Shown here: positions 16,443-22,752 of the stretch, piece by piece
How the letters are laid out: each line of letters starts with the position of its first letter
Position numbering within the stretch: position 1 is the first letter of the stretch
IMG/VR virus record: IMGVR_UViG_3300028809_000056
Coordinates: 1-28,841 of that record
Source: a virus
Length of the DNA: 28,841 bases
Direction: 5' to 3' (one strand)
The notes under the pieces: model-generated
Told to the model about the DNA's origin: nothing
What the model saw: the letters and a program-made list of their open reading frames with translations, nothing else
Databases searched by the model: none
Position numbers and translations under genes: made by a program

Positions 16443-17934
16443 AGCGGCGGAACTCCGAACTAAATGTAATGGGCTTTCTCTTGTTCTGTTGGGTAACAGG
16501 CTCGGCAAACGTCAGGGCTACCGCGTCCGCATGGTCCGGTGACTTGATGCCACGCTTCTTGGCGTCTTCCTTCGACTCAATCAGGCGCAGGCCATTTCTG
16601 AACAGGTATTTGAGCGAGCACAGTTCAGATTTGAGTGTAGGGTCGTTCGGCAGGGAAACGGGCGCATCTTGCAGCCATTGCCGCATATCGTCCCACATTT
16701 TGGCGCGAACGTTATAGTTCGTTCCGTCCTCGACCCGGTTAGCTGCATTGACCCCGACAATCTGGATGCTGGAACCCTTGGCCAGTTCGGTCAGGCGGTC
16801 ACATACCCCCGCGCCCACGCCAATCACGTCCACCGCAATCTGAGCCGGCTTCTCCTTGGTGGCCGCTACCCATACCTGATTAGCGAGCGCCATCGTGTCG
16901 ATGCCCTGCCACGACTGAATATCCAGGCCCAGCCTTCCTCGGCGCTTAAACAGAACAGACTTGTCATCGCCGAAGCGCGCCACGTCCAGGCCCCACTTCT
17001 CTGGTCCCATGCCTTCTACATCAGCAGGGCCGTTCTGCATGGCGGCATCCACAATCTGCCCGGGCACGAAGGCGTCTGTGACCGAGGCCTCATAGTTGAT
17101 GTCCACCTCTTGGGCCACAATCACCGGGTCAAGGTCGCGCAATTGCTTGTCATACCAAGCCTGCCCCTTACGCGGGTCATCCTTCCAGTGGAAGGTGAAG
17201 ACCTCGACCTTGCCGCCCTTTCGCTTGCGGTAGAACGGATTGCCTGCCCCGTTGGGCGTGCTTACATCAATCTTGCAGTTGGACGTCTGACTGAGGGCGG
17301 CGTCGATAGCCTCGGGGCGCTCATAGAACGCGCTCTCGTCCTTGAAGTAGATAGAGGTGCGGTTACCGCGACCAATGTTGTCGCCCGCCTCGCCTACGAT
17401 GGATGAGCCGTTCTCGGGGTTCTGCACGCGCATGAAAGGAGCGCAGGTCTTGGAATCCCAGCCCTTGGGACGGAACTCCCGGGGCAGCAGGTCAACGAAC
17501 TGGCGAACCTTCCAGAACAGGCTTTTGGGGTCGCCGATGCGGTCTACGTACTCTTCCTTGCGGGAGCCGAAGCCAATCACTGTTCCTGGGTGGAATAGCC
17601 ACATCCAGACACCGAAGGCCACACAGAGCCATGACACCCCCATGTCGCGCGACTTCTCGGCCAATCCATCCTCTCGGGCCTTCCACTTGCGATGAAGGTA
17701 CTCGATAAATTCACGCTGCTTGGGGAACAGGACGAAGGGGATAGTGGTGGGCAAGCCGATTTCCGCCAGACGCGGGTCAAAGGTCATGCCCCAGTCGTTG
17801 ATGAAGTCGGCCGGGTTGTCTTTGTAATGCAACTTCAGTCCAGCCAGCATCCCCGGCGTGGACCGAATCGCAGTCAGGCGCTTAGACCGCGCCACGTAAA
17901 CAGCGTCGTAGTCGGGATTAGCCCAGTCCAGCAT
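16435..17934 (-). CDS. terL: Terminase large subunit (499 aa)
   Basis: ATP-driven packaging motor and headful nuclease. Using the ATG at 17934, EKSRDMGVSW (93-102) is the Walker-A-like loop and SIYFKDES (194-201) the Walker B with its catalytic Asp-Glu. The RNase-H-type nuclease has D317 in GLDVARFGDD, D369 in IAVDVIGVG, and D467 in KSPDHADA. Another ATG at 18003 would add 23 residues; neither start has a strong ribosome site. The downstream one is preferred because the other overlaps the small terminase by 86 bases. It follows the small subunit and precedes the portal, as expected. Confidence 0.85.
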   Translation of the reverse strand: MLDWANPDYDAVYVARSKRLTAIRSTPGMLAGLKLHYKDNPADFINDWGMTFDPRLAEIGLPTTIPFVLFPKQREFIEYLHRKWKAREDGLAEKSRDMGVSWLCVAFGVWMWLFHPGTVIGFGSRKEEYVDRIGDPKSLFWKVRQFVDLLPREFRPKGWDSKTCAPFMRVQNPENGSSIVGEAGDNIGRGNRTSIYFKDESAFYERPEAIDAALSQTSNCKIDVSTPNGAGNPFYRKRKGGKVEVFTFHWKDDPRKGQAWYDKQLRDLDPVIVAQEVDINYEASVTDAFVPGQIVDAAMQNGPADVEGMGPEKWGLDVARFGDDKSVLFKRRGRLGLDIQSWQGIDTMALANQVWVAATKEKPAQIAVDVIGVGAGVCDRLTELAKGSSIQIVGVNAANRVEDGTNYNVRAKMWDDMRQWLQDAPVSLPNDPTLKSELCSLKYLFRNGLRLIESKEDAKKRGIKSPDHADAVALTFAEPVTQQNKRKPITFSSEFRRYG

Positions 17935-18325
17935 CCAGCAAACGCCGGTAGGCGTCCCCAGGTTCAAGGGTGATGTTGGCTTCGTGCTGAATTGGGCCAC
18001 CATCTACGCCGCTTAGCTCAGTGCGCTGAGTGTCGAACCAACCTTGGTTCTTCAGCCAGAAGATGGTTCCCGCCGCATTGGCCCCAGCAAGCCCTTCTTC
18101 CCACGCTGCTTCAAGCCGTGTCCTCGCCTTTTTAACGGCGTCTATAAAACCGTCCTTCTTGGCATAGTCGAATAGGCTCTGCCTGCTACTCATGCCTAAT
18201 GCCAATGTAAGACCATTTACGGTAGGGCGCTTTCCTTCGGTCTCACAGGAGGCGAAATAGGCGTCGGCCAAGGCTTCCAGTTCCTCGGCTTTCTCGAACA
18301 GTGGGGGGCGGCCTACTTCAGCCAT
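17918..18325 (-). CDS. terS: Terminase small subunit, gp3-like (135 aa)
   Basis: A 135-residue protein with the gp3-package/small terminase pattern: RPPLFEKAEELEALADAYFA (6-25), then RPTVNGLTLALGMSSRQSLF (33-52), which looks like a helix-turn-helix, and FIDAVKKARTRLEAAWEEGL followed by AAGTIFWLKNQGW (near 86-98). Small terminases recognise the packaging site and deliver DNA to the large subunit as an oligomeric ring. It lies immediately before the large subunit. The ribosome site is weak, and the ATG is six bases from the previous gene's stop, suggesting coupled translation. Confidence 0.85.
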   Translation of the reverse strand: MAEVGRPPLFEKAEELEALADAYFASCETEGKRPTVNGLTLALGMSSRQSLFDYAKKDGFIDAVKKARTRLEAAWEEGLAGANAAGTIFWLKNQGWFDTQRTELSGVDGGPIQHEANITLEPGDAYRRLLDAGLG

Positions 18326-18502
18326 TCAATGCACACTCAGGCTTTCAGGCTCGGCGACTTCAATCAGGCCGAGCGGAAGGTTCATGGCGAGGGTGGCCAT
18401 CTTCACGTCATCCCAGGTTTCGCAGATAGCGATTTGCGGGCGGTCGTGGCTGAAGACGAGCCATCCGGTGTTCTGGCTTCCGGCGATGTGTGGCTTGTTC
18501 AT
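18326..18502 (-). CDS. Small hypothetical protein upstream of terS (58 aa)
   Basis: A 58-residue frame (MNKPHIAGSQNTGWLVFSHD, then ICETWDDVKMATLAM) with AAGGGG about nine bases upstream. The ATG overlaps the previous stop (ATGA) and its TGA is immediately followed by the small terminase start. The continuous coupling and the sensible ribosome site support it as real. No family was recognised, and no membrane segment or metal site is seen. Confidence 0.65.
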   Translation of the reverse strand: MNKPHIAGSQNTGWLVFSHDRPQIAICETWDDVKMATLAMNLPLGLIEVAEPESLSVH

Positions 18503-18684
18503 GCTCGAAGCCCCTTGATGTACTTGCTTACGTAGCAGCCGATGAGGGCTTCCGGGAGGGATTGGAGGTGGTTCTTGTAGGCGAGGACGGTCTGGTACTG
18601 CACGTCAGGGCTGTGTTGGGCCAGGACGCTCGCTACGTAAGCTGCGCCCTCCCCGCTCGCAAGCCCTGCTGGCTCTAGGCTCAC
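18499..18684 (-). CDS. Small hypothetical protein (61 aa, GTG start)
   Basis: The frame is open to 18765, but the GTG at 18684 has GGAGG seven bases upstream and overlaps the previous stop (GTGA), so it is preferred. The 61-residue product is partly helical (AAYVASVLAQHSPDVQYQTV, then LPEALIGCYVSKYIKGLRA). The downstream neighbour starts inside its stop (ATGA). No family was recognised. It belongs to a run of coupled short genes leading to packaging. Confidence 0.65.
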   Translation of the reverse strand: MSLEPAGLASGEGAAYVASVLAQHSPDVQYQTVLAYKNHLQSLPEALIGCYVSKYIKGLRA

Positions 18685-19070
18685 GCAAACACCTCCAACT
18701 GGCTCGGGCCAATCACCGGGTACGGGTCGTTGTACCACGGGCCACGCAGGACGCGGAAGGCGCATAGCTGCGGGTAGACGTTGCCCGAATCGGTGGTGGC
18801 CTGAACCCGGATGCTGATGCGGCCGGCGTAGCTGGCTTGGACTAGGACGCTGACGTCTTTGCCGTCCTCGCTGATTTCGGCATCGCTCATCAGGACGGAA
18901 CTGGGCACGAACATATTGATTCGGGCCGAGACGATGACTTCCTCGGGCTGTAGTAGGCCGTTGTAGTGGACAATCAGCCGGCGCTTTTCCATGGGGTATA
19001 GGTTGGACAGGTGAACCCGGCTACGGGTGTACCCTGATGCGTATACGTCCGTGGTCTGCCCGTAGTTCAT
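18681..19070 (-). CDS. Hypothetical phage protein, beta-rich (129 aa)
   Basis: A 129-residue beta-pattern protein with alternating strands (VHLSNLYPMEKRRLIVHYNG; VIVSARINMFVPSSVLMSDA; VSVLVQASYAGRISIRVQAT) and a final CAFRVLRGPWYNDPYP. The strand pattern would suit an immunoglobulin- or jelly-roll-like fold. It has no signal peptide or catalytic motif. Position upstream of packaging and downstream of lysis genes is seen in related phages, but function is not known. The ATG at 19070 lacks a strong ribosome site. Confidence 0.65.
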   Translation of the reverse strand: MNYGQTTDVYASGYTRSRVHLSNLYPMEKRRLIVHYNGLLQPEEVIVSARINMFVPSSVLMSDAEISEDGKDVSVLVQASYAGRISIRVQATTDSGNVYPQLCAFRVLRGPWYNDPYPVIGPSQLEVFA

Positions 19071-19102
19071 GGCGGCATGTTACCTGCTGGATTGGCGAAG
19101 TT

Positions 19103-19306
19103 CTACAGGCCGAAGTCTTCCGGTCGCACTTCCTGGCCGACTTCAAAGACCTTGGTTTTGGTCCGGAACTGGCCATCCTCGACATAGGCCGGACTCGCGT
19201 CTTTCAGTCTGCGACCGCCAATGGCATCCAATAGCCACTTGGGCGGGCCCTTCTCCATCTGGAACTGAGGCCGGCCGCTCTTGATGCCTTGGTAGATGAT
19301 GGTCAT
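19103..19306 (-). CDS. Small hypothetical protein (67 aa)
   Basis: A 67-residue basic-then-acidic protein (MTIIYQGIKSGRPQFQMEKG, then WLLDAIGGRRLKD and FEVGQEVRPEDFGL). The ATG at 19306 overlaps the stop of the DUF1508-like gene (ATGA). No family was recognised. It is included because of coupling and the consistent strand. Confidence 0.6.
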   Translation of the reverse strand: MTIIYQGIKSGRPQFQMEKGPPKWLLDAIGGRRLKDASPAYVEDGQFRTKTKVFEVGQEVRPEDFGL

Positions 19307-19554
19307 GCCCTCTCCGAGACCATGGTCTTGGGGTATTGCCCGAGCAAATATTCCCCTCCAGCGACCAGCATTTCAGCGGTTAGGACGGGCTTAACCGCCT
19401 CTTTTGCCGCAGCACGTACCGCGTTCAGGGACCGAATTGCATCGCGCTCGCGGGTGTACGCTTCGCCTACAGCGACGATCCGCCCGTTAACTGCCTTTAG
19501 CCGCCAACGCCAGCCATCGCGAGCCTTATAGACCTCGAACACTGGCCGTCTCAC
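19303..19554 (-). CDS. DUF1508/YegP-like protein (83 aa)
   Basis: A GTG start at 19554 overlaps the previous stop (GTGA). The opening VFEVYKARDGWRWRLKAVNG (residues 4-23), then RIVAVGEAYTRERDAIRSLNAV, matches the DUF1508 (YegP-type) fold: a short beta hairpin 'F-x-[VI]-Y-x-x-x-D-G-x-[WY]-R-W-R-L-x-A-x-N-G' plus helix. Most family members are small dimers of unknown function. One copy of the repeat is present here, with a ~35-residue C-terminal tail. It sits in a string of small coupled genes after the lysis module. Confidence 0.75.
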   Translation of the reverse strand: MRRPVFEVYKARDGWRWRLKAVNGRIVAVGEAYTRERDAIRSLNAVRAAAKEAVKPVLTAEMLVAGGEYLLGQYPKTMVSERA

Positions 19555-19676
19555 AACAGATGCCCCAGTAGCGGGATGGCGGCAAGTACGGCGGCAGCGG
19601 CAGCCACGAGGCGGATGTTGCTCAGGACGCCACCGAAGATGGCGAGCAATAGGGCGATAAGGTAGGCGATGGTCAT
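19551..19676 (-). CDS. Mini membrane protein after spanin genes (41 aa)
   Basis: A 41-residue frame (MTIAYLIALLLAIFGGVLSN, then a stretch of seven Ala/Val residues and IPLLGHLL) that is hydrophobic end to end, with one or two transmembrane helices. Its ATG overlaps the Rz stop (ATGA) and its TGA overlaps the next GTG start, so it is coupled on both sides. A role in lysis, such as an antiholin or holin regulator, is an inference from position. Confidence 0.6.
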   Translation of the reverse strand: MTIAYLIALLLAIFGGVLSNIRLVAAAAAVLAAIPLLGHLL

Positions 19677-20188
19677 GGATTTAGCCTCTTCTGCTCAGTG
19701 ACCCATTCCTGCAATCCCCTTAGTTGCTCGGCGGTTGCGAGGCATTGGGTGTAGTTGCTGGCGACGGTGCTGGCAACGTCCTGAGGGGCAACGGCTTGGA
19801 CATCAGCAGGGATGGCGGGTCCGGGAACGGTGCCTTGGGCGGCGTGGTCATGCAACCAACGGAAGGCAGGAGGCAGCTCAGGCAAATCCCGAGAGATGTA
19901 GACCGGAACTTTCTGGACAATGGTGTCTCCCTTGACCTTGATGGTCTGTACGCGGTCCACGTACTTCGTTACGACCCGCTCGGTCACTTTACCGGATTCC
20001 AGCCTCAGGCGTGCAATCTCGGCGGCGTCCTTGGCTTTCTGGGCGTCCCACTTGCTTTGGATGTCAGCCTGCCCAGCATTGAACCGCAAGTGGCCATATA
20101 GCGCGCCAGCCAGTAAAAGACCCCCGGCAACGTAGACCCATAGGGGTACGCGCCGGAGGAATCCACCGATTGCCGCGAGGAACGTCAT
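19673..20188 (-). CDS. Rz: i-spanin, Rz-like (171 aa)
   Basis: Inner-membrane spanin. An N-terminal signal-anchor (PLWVYVAGGLLLAGALYGHL, about residues 15-34) is followed by a long helical periplasmic part (DIQSKWDAQKAKDAAEIARL and similar) of coiled-coil character. The o-spanin gene lies entirely within it in a different frame. That nested layout, plus its position at the end of the lysis genes, identifies the pair. Spanins fuse inner and outer membranes in the last step of Gram-negative lysis. Start at 20188 overlaps the previous stop (ATGA). Confidence 0.85.
   Translation of the reverse strand: MTFLAAIGGFLRRVPLWVYVAGGLLLAGALYGHLRFNAGQADIQSKWDAQKAKDAAEIARLRLESGKVTERVVTKYVDRVQTIKVKGDTIVQKVPVYISRDLPELPPAFRWLHDHAAQGTVPGPAIPADVQAVAPQDVASTVASNYTQCLATAEQLRGLQEWVTEQKRLNP
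19720..19920 (-). CDS. Rz1: o-spanin lipoprotein, Rz1-like, nested in Rz (66 aa)
   Basis: A nested frame with a TTG start and GGGAG about six bases upstream. The N-terminus is basic then hydrophobic (MSRKFRSTSLGICLSCLLPS) and reaches a lipobox-like LPSVGC with Cys23 as the presumed lipidated residue; position -3 is Ser instead of the usual Leu/Val/Ile. After the Cys comes a Pro-rich stretch (TTPPKAPFPDPP), the hallmark of Rz1 lipoproteins. It would sit on the inner face of the outer membrane and bind the Rz C-terminus. Frame choice is supported by signal, Cys and proline features together. Confidence 0.8.
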   Translation of the reverse strand: MSRKFRSTSLGICLSCLLPSVGCMTTPPKAPFPDPPSLLMSKPLPLRTLPAPSPATTPNASQPPSN

Positions 20189-20523
20189 TCTTTGCCCTCT
20201 ACCGTTACCGATTCGCCCGGGCCGACCATCGTTGCGGGCGGGCTGGGAGAGGCGGTTTGAGCGATTGCCTTGGCCGCCTCAGCCTGAGCGTGAATGGTAC
20301 TGTCCTTGGAGCGATTGCCGGCACTGTTGCCCCACAGGTATCCCACCAGAACCATGAAGATGGATTGGAGGATGGTCTGCTGCTGGTCAATCAGGCGCTG
20401 GGATACCTGCGTTATAGGCAGCAGATAAGGAGCCGCAGTCATAAAGCTCATGTTGGCCACCAAGGCAATGCCCACGATGAGGCCTAAGCGCTCAGCGAAG
20501 GCACTGCTCGGCGGCTCCGTCAC
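20185..20523 (-). CDS. Putative holin, two transmembrane segments (112 aa)
   Basis: The frame is open to 20556, but the GTG at 20523 (AAGGG three bases before it, GTGA overlap with the upstream stop) is preferred. The product has hydrophobic segments LGLIVGIALVANMSFMTAAP (about 13-32) and ILQSIFMVLVGYLWGNSAG (about 53-71), a short loop between them, and a Ser/Pro/charged C-terminal tail. Two segments, small size and location directly before the spanins suggest a holin that opens the inner membrane. Topology alone cannot separate it from an antiholin. Confidence 0.55.
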   Translation of the reverse strand: MTEPPSSAFAERLGLIVGIALVANMSFMTAAPYLLPITQVSQRLIDQQQTILQSIFMVLVGYLWGNSAGNRSKDSTIHAQAEAAKAIAQTASPSPPATMVGPGESVTVEGKE

Positions 20524-20660
20524 GGACCCTTCCGCCACTCGTTGAGCCGCTCCCACGCCTTCCTGAGCGCCCCGGCCGGAATCACTGCCAAATCAGGCCA
20601 GAACACGAACAGGCAAGCCGTGCCGAATGAACCTACTGCAATTCCGACTAGGAAGCTCAT
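20520..20660 (-). CDS. Small membrane protein (46 aa)
   Basis: A 46-residue frame with GGAG six bases before the ATG at 20660. A single hydrophobic helix (SFLVGIAVGSFGTACLFVFW, residues 2-21) is followed by an amphipathic, basic tail (ALRKAWERLNEWRKGP). Its stop is overlapped by the GTG of the putative holin. Single-helix proteins adjacent to holins can be holins or antiholins themselves; this one could partner the 112-aa protein. Confidence 0.6.
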   Translation of the reverse strand: MSFLVGIAVGSFGTACLFVFWPDLAVIPAGALRKAWERLNEWRKGP

Positions 20661-20663
20661 GGG

Positions 20664-20855
20664 TTACTCCAGTTGTTCGCCGTCAGCAGCCACCTGCGCA
20701 GCCAGGGCGGCTCGCAGAGCGCCTTGTGTGGTCATGCCGGAAGGCTTGCTGACCTTCACCTTGACCTTGCCCGAGTCTTCCTGAGCGGAGCGGCCGCCAG
20801 GACGCGGGCCACCGCCCACCACGATCACAATTTCCTCTTCCGGGTCGATTGCCAT
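20664..20855 (-). CDS. Small hypothetical protein in lysis module (63 aa)
   Basis: A 63-residue soluble protein: acidic start (MAIDPEEEIVIVVGGGPRPG), basic strand (GKVKVKVSKPSG) and an Ala-rich helix (ALRAALAAQVAADGEQLE). It starts one base after the end of the preceding gene and its stop is three bases from the next start. No signal or membrane helix is seen. No family was recognised. Confidence 0.6.
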   Translation of the reverse strand: MAIDPEEEIVIVVGGGPRPGGRSAQEDSGKVKVKVSKPSGMTTQGALRAALAAQVAADGEQLE

Positions 20856-21221
20856 TTACTTTTTCGCCTCTTCTCGTGGTTTAAGTATGCCGGTGTTGAT
20901 GTAGGCCCGAATGGCGTTGTCTGAGCCTTCCAGGCTGTCTAGCTTGCGATTGAACTCTACTCGGTCAGCGCGTGCATTGTCATTCGCTTCCCCGACCATG
21001 TATAGCGTAAAGCCAGACAACATGGTTGCTGCTGCCAGCAGTCCTACACAGACCCAAATATGCCATGACGGAGTGGGCGGTGGCGGGGTTGGCGGCGCGT
21101 TGCTGTAGTGGTGCGTTACTACCTGATGACCTTGCGTGGGCGGCGGTGGAGGAACGTTGCGCAACTCTTCTAGAACCTCGGTTACAGCCTCTTTGATGAG
21201 ACCAGCCACGTCCTTGTCCAT
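20856..21221 (-). CDS. Single-pass membrane protein with proline-rich region (121 aa)
   Basis: The frame is open to 21260, but ATG 21221 has AGGGGGAG just upstream and is chosen. Layout: helical N-terminus (DVAGLIKEAVTEVLEELRNV), a PPPPP and PPTPPPPTP proline-rich stretch at ~23-50, one transmembrane helix (WHIWVCVGLLAAATMLSGFT), then an acidic-basic helical tail. It resembles phage proteins with cytoplasmic proline linkers in the lysis region. A holin partner or envelope-linked function is inferred only from place and topology. Confidence 0.6.
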   Translation of the reverse strand: MDKDVAGLIKEAVTEVLEELRNVPPPPPTQGHQVVTHHYSNAPPTPPPPTPSWHIWVCVGLLAAATMLSGFTLYMVGEANDNARADRVEFNRKLDSLEGSDNAIRAYINTGILKPREEAKK

Positions 21222-21240
21222 CACTCCCCCTTGGTGTTGG

Positions 21241-21507
21241 TCATTTGCCTGATGCGGCAATCAGCTCGCCGAGGTGGCCGAGCTTCTCCATTATCTTATC
21301 TTTCCAGGTCTCGAATCGGGTATTGAACGCTGCCCACGTCTCCTGAGTCACGAAGCGCCCCTCTAGGGCTGCCATCTGCACGCGTAGGTCTTGAATCTCC
21401 CGCTCACGGGCTCGGTCTTGCTTGACCACGTAGATGCCGAAGCCAATGGCCCAGCCGACCAGCAGCAGGATGGCTCCGACGACGAGATTGGCGAGGAATG
21501 GGGTCAC
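21241..21507 (-). CDS. N-terminal-anchor membrane protein with coiled coil (88 aa)
   Basis: A GTG start at 21507 overlaps the endolysin stop (GTGA), with AGAGG nine bases upstream. Residues ~3-28 are a hydrophobic helix (MTPFLANLVVGAILLLVGWA); residues ~30-88 are charged and helical (REREIQDLRVQMAALEGRFV, then FNTRFETWKDKIMEKLGHLG), likely coiled coil. An anchored coiled-coil directly after the endolysin recalls small holin-associated or i-spanin-like proteins, but a true spanin pair is already present downstream. Confidence 0.6.
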   Translation of the reverse strand: MTPFLANLVVGAILLLVGWAIGFGIYVVKQDRAREREIQDLRVQMAALEGRFVTQETWAAFNTRFETWKDKIMEKLGHLGELIAASGK

Positions 21508-22073
21508 GCTGATAGCCTCTTGTAAGCCTTGGCCATCTTAGTGTCATACGCGTTTTCGGCGTATGAAGGTCCGTTGTAGCCCCTAGCCACGCCAGCCCAG
21601 TCTAGGCGCTGAAGCTCGTCGGCGAGACCAGCGGAGATGATATAGCCTACAAAATCCTTCAGGTGCTCGCCCTCGGACTTGTACTGGGCCGTGATGAATG
21701 CCTGAAGGCTTGGCCGGCCTGCCTTCTTCCAGTTCGATCCAAGCACCTGGAAGGCACCCCAACTAGCCGATTGCAGGGCGGCTTCCCGGTCTAGCTTGAC
21801 TGCTTCAGCCAGGCGCTTGTGCTGGTGCTGGCCGGCTGGGCCGTAGAGGGTGCGGTCCCATTTGGCGCTGGAGAGATTGGGGTGGGACTTGCGGAACCTG
21901 CCGTTGGTCAGTCGGTCAAAGATATGGGCCTCAAACAGCACCTTGGGCTCGCCAGAAGGCAGGAAGCCTGAACCGGTGGACTCGACCTCAGCGACTGCCT
22001 TGATGGCCGCTACCTCGCAGCCTAGAGCCTTGGCGGCGCGCTGGTAGTCCTGCTCGGTCAGTTTTTCGGGCAT
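21504..22073 (-). CDS. Endolysin, N-acetylmuramidase family (189 aa)
   Basis: The frame extends to a GTG at 22112, which would run to the edge of the tRNA-Arg gene; the ATG at 22073 (MPEKLTEQDYQRAAKALGCE) fits the domain start. The muramidase domain pattern is VAAIKAVAEVES (21-32, Glu29 likely catalytic), then GFLPSGEPKVLFEAHIFDRL, SASWGAFQVLGSNW near 102-115, and a final GVARGYNGPSY. These enzymes cut the glycan of peptidoglycan. No signal or anchor is seen, so a holin is needed for export. First gene of the lysis module, following the tRNA cluster. Confidence 0.85.
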   Translation of the reverse strand: MPEKLTEQDYQRAAKALGCEVAAIKAVAEVESTGSGFLPSGEPKVLFEAHIFDRLTNGRFRKSHPNLSSAKWDRTLYGPAGQHQHKRLAEAVKLDREAALQSASWGAFQVLGSNWKKAGRPSLQAFITAQYKSEGEHLKDFVGYIISAGLADELQRLDWAGVARGYNGPSYAENAYDTKMAKAYKRLSA

Positions 22074-22116
22074 GGGCTGGCTATCCGCCTGATGTTCGCG
22101 GAAGGGTAGCACGAAG

Positions 22117-22193
22117 TGGCCGCCCCGGAAGTATTCGAACCCTCACTGACCCAGATAGAAGCCGGATGCCCTGTCCAGTTAGGCGACGGGGCG
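22117..22193 (-). tRNA. tRNA-Arg (anticodon TCT)
   Basis: 77 bases including encoded CCA. Acceptor CGCCCCG/CGGGGCG, D-stem GCCT/GGGC, anticodon stem TCCGG/CTGGG with loop CTTCTAT, T-loop TTCGAAT, G73. Reads AGA. The T-stem closing pair would be G53-A61, a mismatch; the remaining four pairs form. Confidence 0.8.
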
Positions 22194-22196
22194 GAT

Positions 22197-22272
22197 TGGT
22201 TGGTCGGGAGAGATTCGAACTCTCAACGTCCCGGGTAAAAGCCAGGTACTCTGCCAGTTGAGTTACCGACCA
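22197..22272 (-). tRNA. tRNA-Lys (anticodon TTT)
   Basis: 76 bases with CCA. Acceptor TGGTCGG/CCGACCA, D-stem ACTC/GAGT, anticodon stem CCTGG/CCGGG with loop CTTTTAC, T-arm GAGAG-TTCGAAT-CTCTC, A73. Reads AAA. All stems pair well. Confidence 0.9.
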
Positions 22273-22276
22273 ATGT

Positions 22277-22353
22277 TGGTGGAGAAGGGTGGATTCGAAC
22301 CACCGACCTAGAGGTTATGAGCCTCCCGCGCTGCCAGACTGCGCTACCTCTCC
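22277..22353 (-). tRNA. tRNA-Met (anticodon CAT)
   Basis: 77 bases with CCA. Acceptor GGAGAGG/CTTCTCC, D-stem GCGC/GCGC, anticodon stem GGAGG/CCTCT with loop CTCATAA, T-arm GGTGG-TTCGAAT-CCACC, A73. The D-loop AGTCTGGCA and AGGTC variable loop look initiator-like, but pair 1-72 is G-C instead of a C-A mismatch, so an elongator or Ile2 role is also possible. Confidence 0.85.
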
Positions 22354-22357
22354 GATT

Positions 22358-22433
22358 TGGTGCCGCCAGCAGGACTCGAACCTGCGCCTAACCGCTTACG
22401 AGACGGTTGTTCTACCAATTGAACTACAGCGGC
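22358..22433 (-). tRNA. tRNA-Thr (anticodon CGT)
   Basis: 76 bases with CCA. Acceptor GCCGCTG/TGGCGGC with two wobble pairs, D-stem GTTC/GAAC, anticodon stem ACCGT/GCGGT with loop CTCGTAA, T-arm GCAGG-TTCGAGT-CCTGC, A73. Reads ACG. Confidence 0.9.
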
Positions 22434-22437
22434 AATG

Positions 22438-22512
22438 TGGCTGGCCCACCAGGACTCGAACCTGGAACCCGCGCCTTAACAGGGCGCTGCTCGACCATTG
22501 AGCTATGGGCCA
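22438..22512 (-). tRNA. tRNA-Asn (anticodon GTT)
   Basis: 75 bases with CCA. Acceptor TGGCCCA/TGGGCCA, D-stem GCTC/GAGC, anticodon stem GCGCC/GGCGC with loop CTGTTAA, T-arm CCAGG-TTCGAGT-CCTGG, G73. Reads AAC/AAT. All stems are perfect. Confidence 0.9.
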
Positions 22513-22516
22513 AAAT

Positions 22517-22591
22517 TGGTTGGACAATCAGGATTTGAACCTGAAACCCCCGGCTTATCGGGCCGGCGCTCTGCCGTTGAGCTATTGTCCA
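22517..22591 (-). tRNA. tRNA-Ile (anticodon GAT) with C33
   Basis: 75 bases with CCA. Acceptor TGGACAA/TTGTCCA, D-stem GCTC/GAGC, anticodon stem CCGGC/GCCGG, T-arm TCAGG-TTCAAAT-CCTGA, A73. The anticodon loop reads CCGATAA, so position 33 is C where nearly all tRNAs have U. Reads ATC/ATT if functional. Confidence 0.85.
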
Positions 22592-22593
22592 AT

Positions 22594-22668
22594 TGGCGGT
22601 CCCGCAGGGAGTCGAACCCTGTTCTCCGGACTGACAATCCGGAATCCTAGCCGATGAACGACGGGACC
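22594..22668 (-). tRNA. tRNA-Asp (anticodon GTC)
   Basis: 75 bases with CCA. Acceptor GGTCCCG/CGGGACC, anticodon stem CCGGA/TCCGG with loop TTGTCAG, T-loop TTCGACT, G73 as usual for tRNA-Asp. The D-stem (GTTC/GGAT) pairs only loosely. Only two bases separate it from tRNA-Ile. Confidence 0.85.
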
Positions 22669-22673
22669 AATTG

Positions 22674-22748
22674 TGGCAAGTCACCCAGGATTTGAACCCG
22701 GATCGCAGGGATTTGGAGTCCCGCATGTTGCCGTTACACCAGTGACTT
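22674..22748 (-). tRNA. tRNA-Trp (anticodon CCA)
   Basis: 75 bases with CCA. Acceptor AAGTCAC/GTGACTT, D-stem GTGT/ACAT, anticodon arm CGGGA-CTCCAAA-TCCCT (outermost pair mismatched), T-arm CCGGG-TTCAAAT-CCTGG, G73. Confidence 0.9.
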
Positions 22749-22752
22749 GTTG

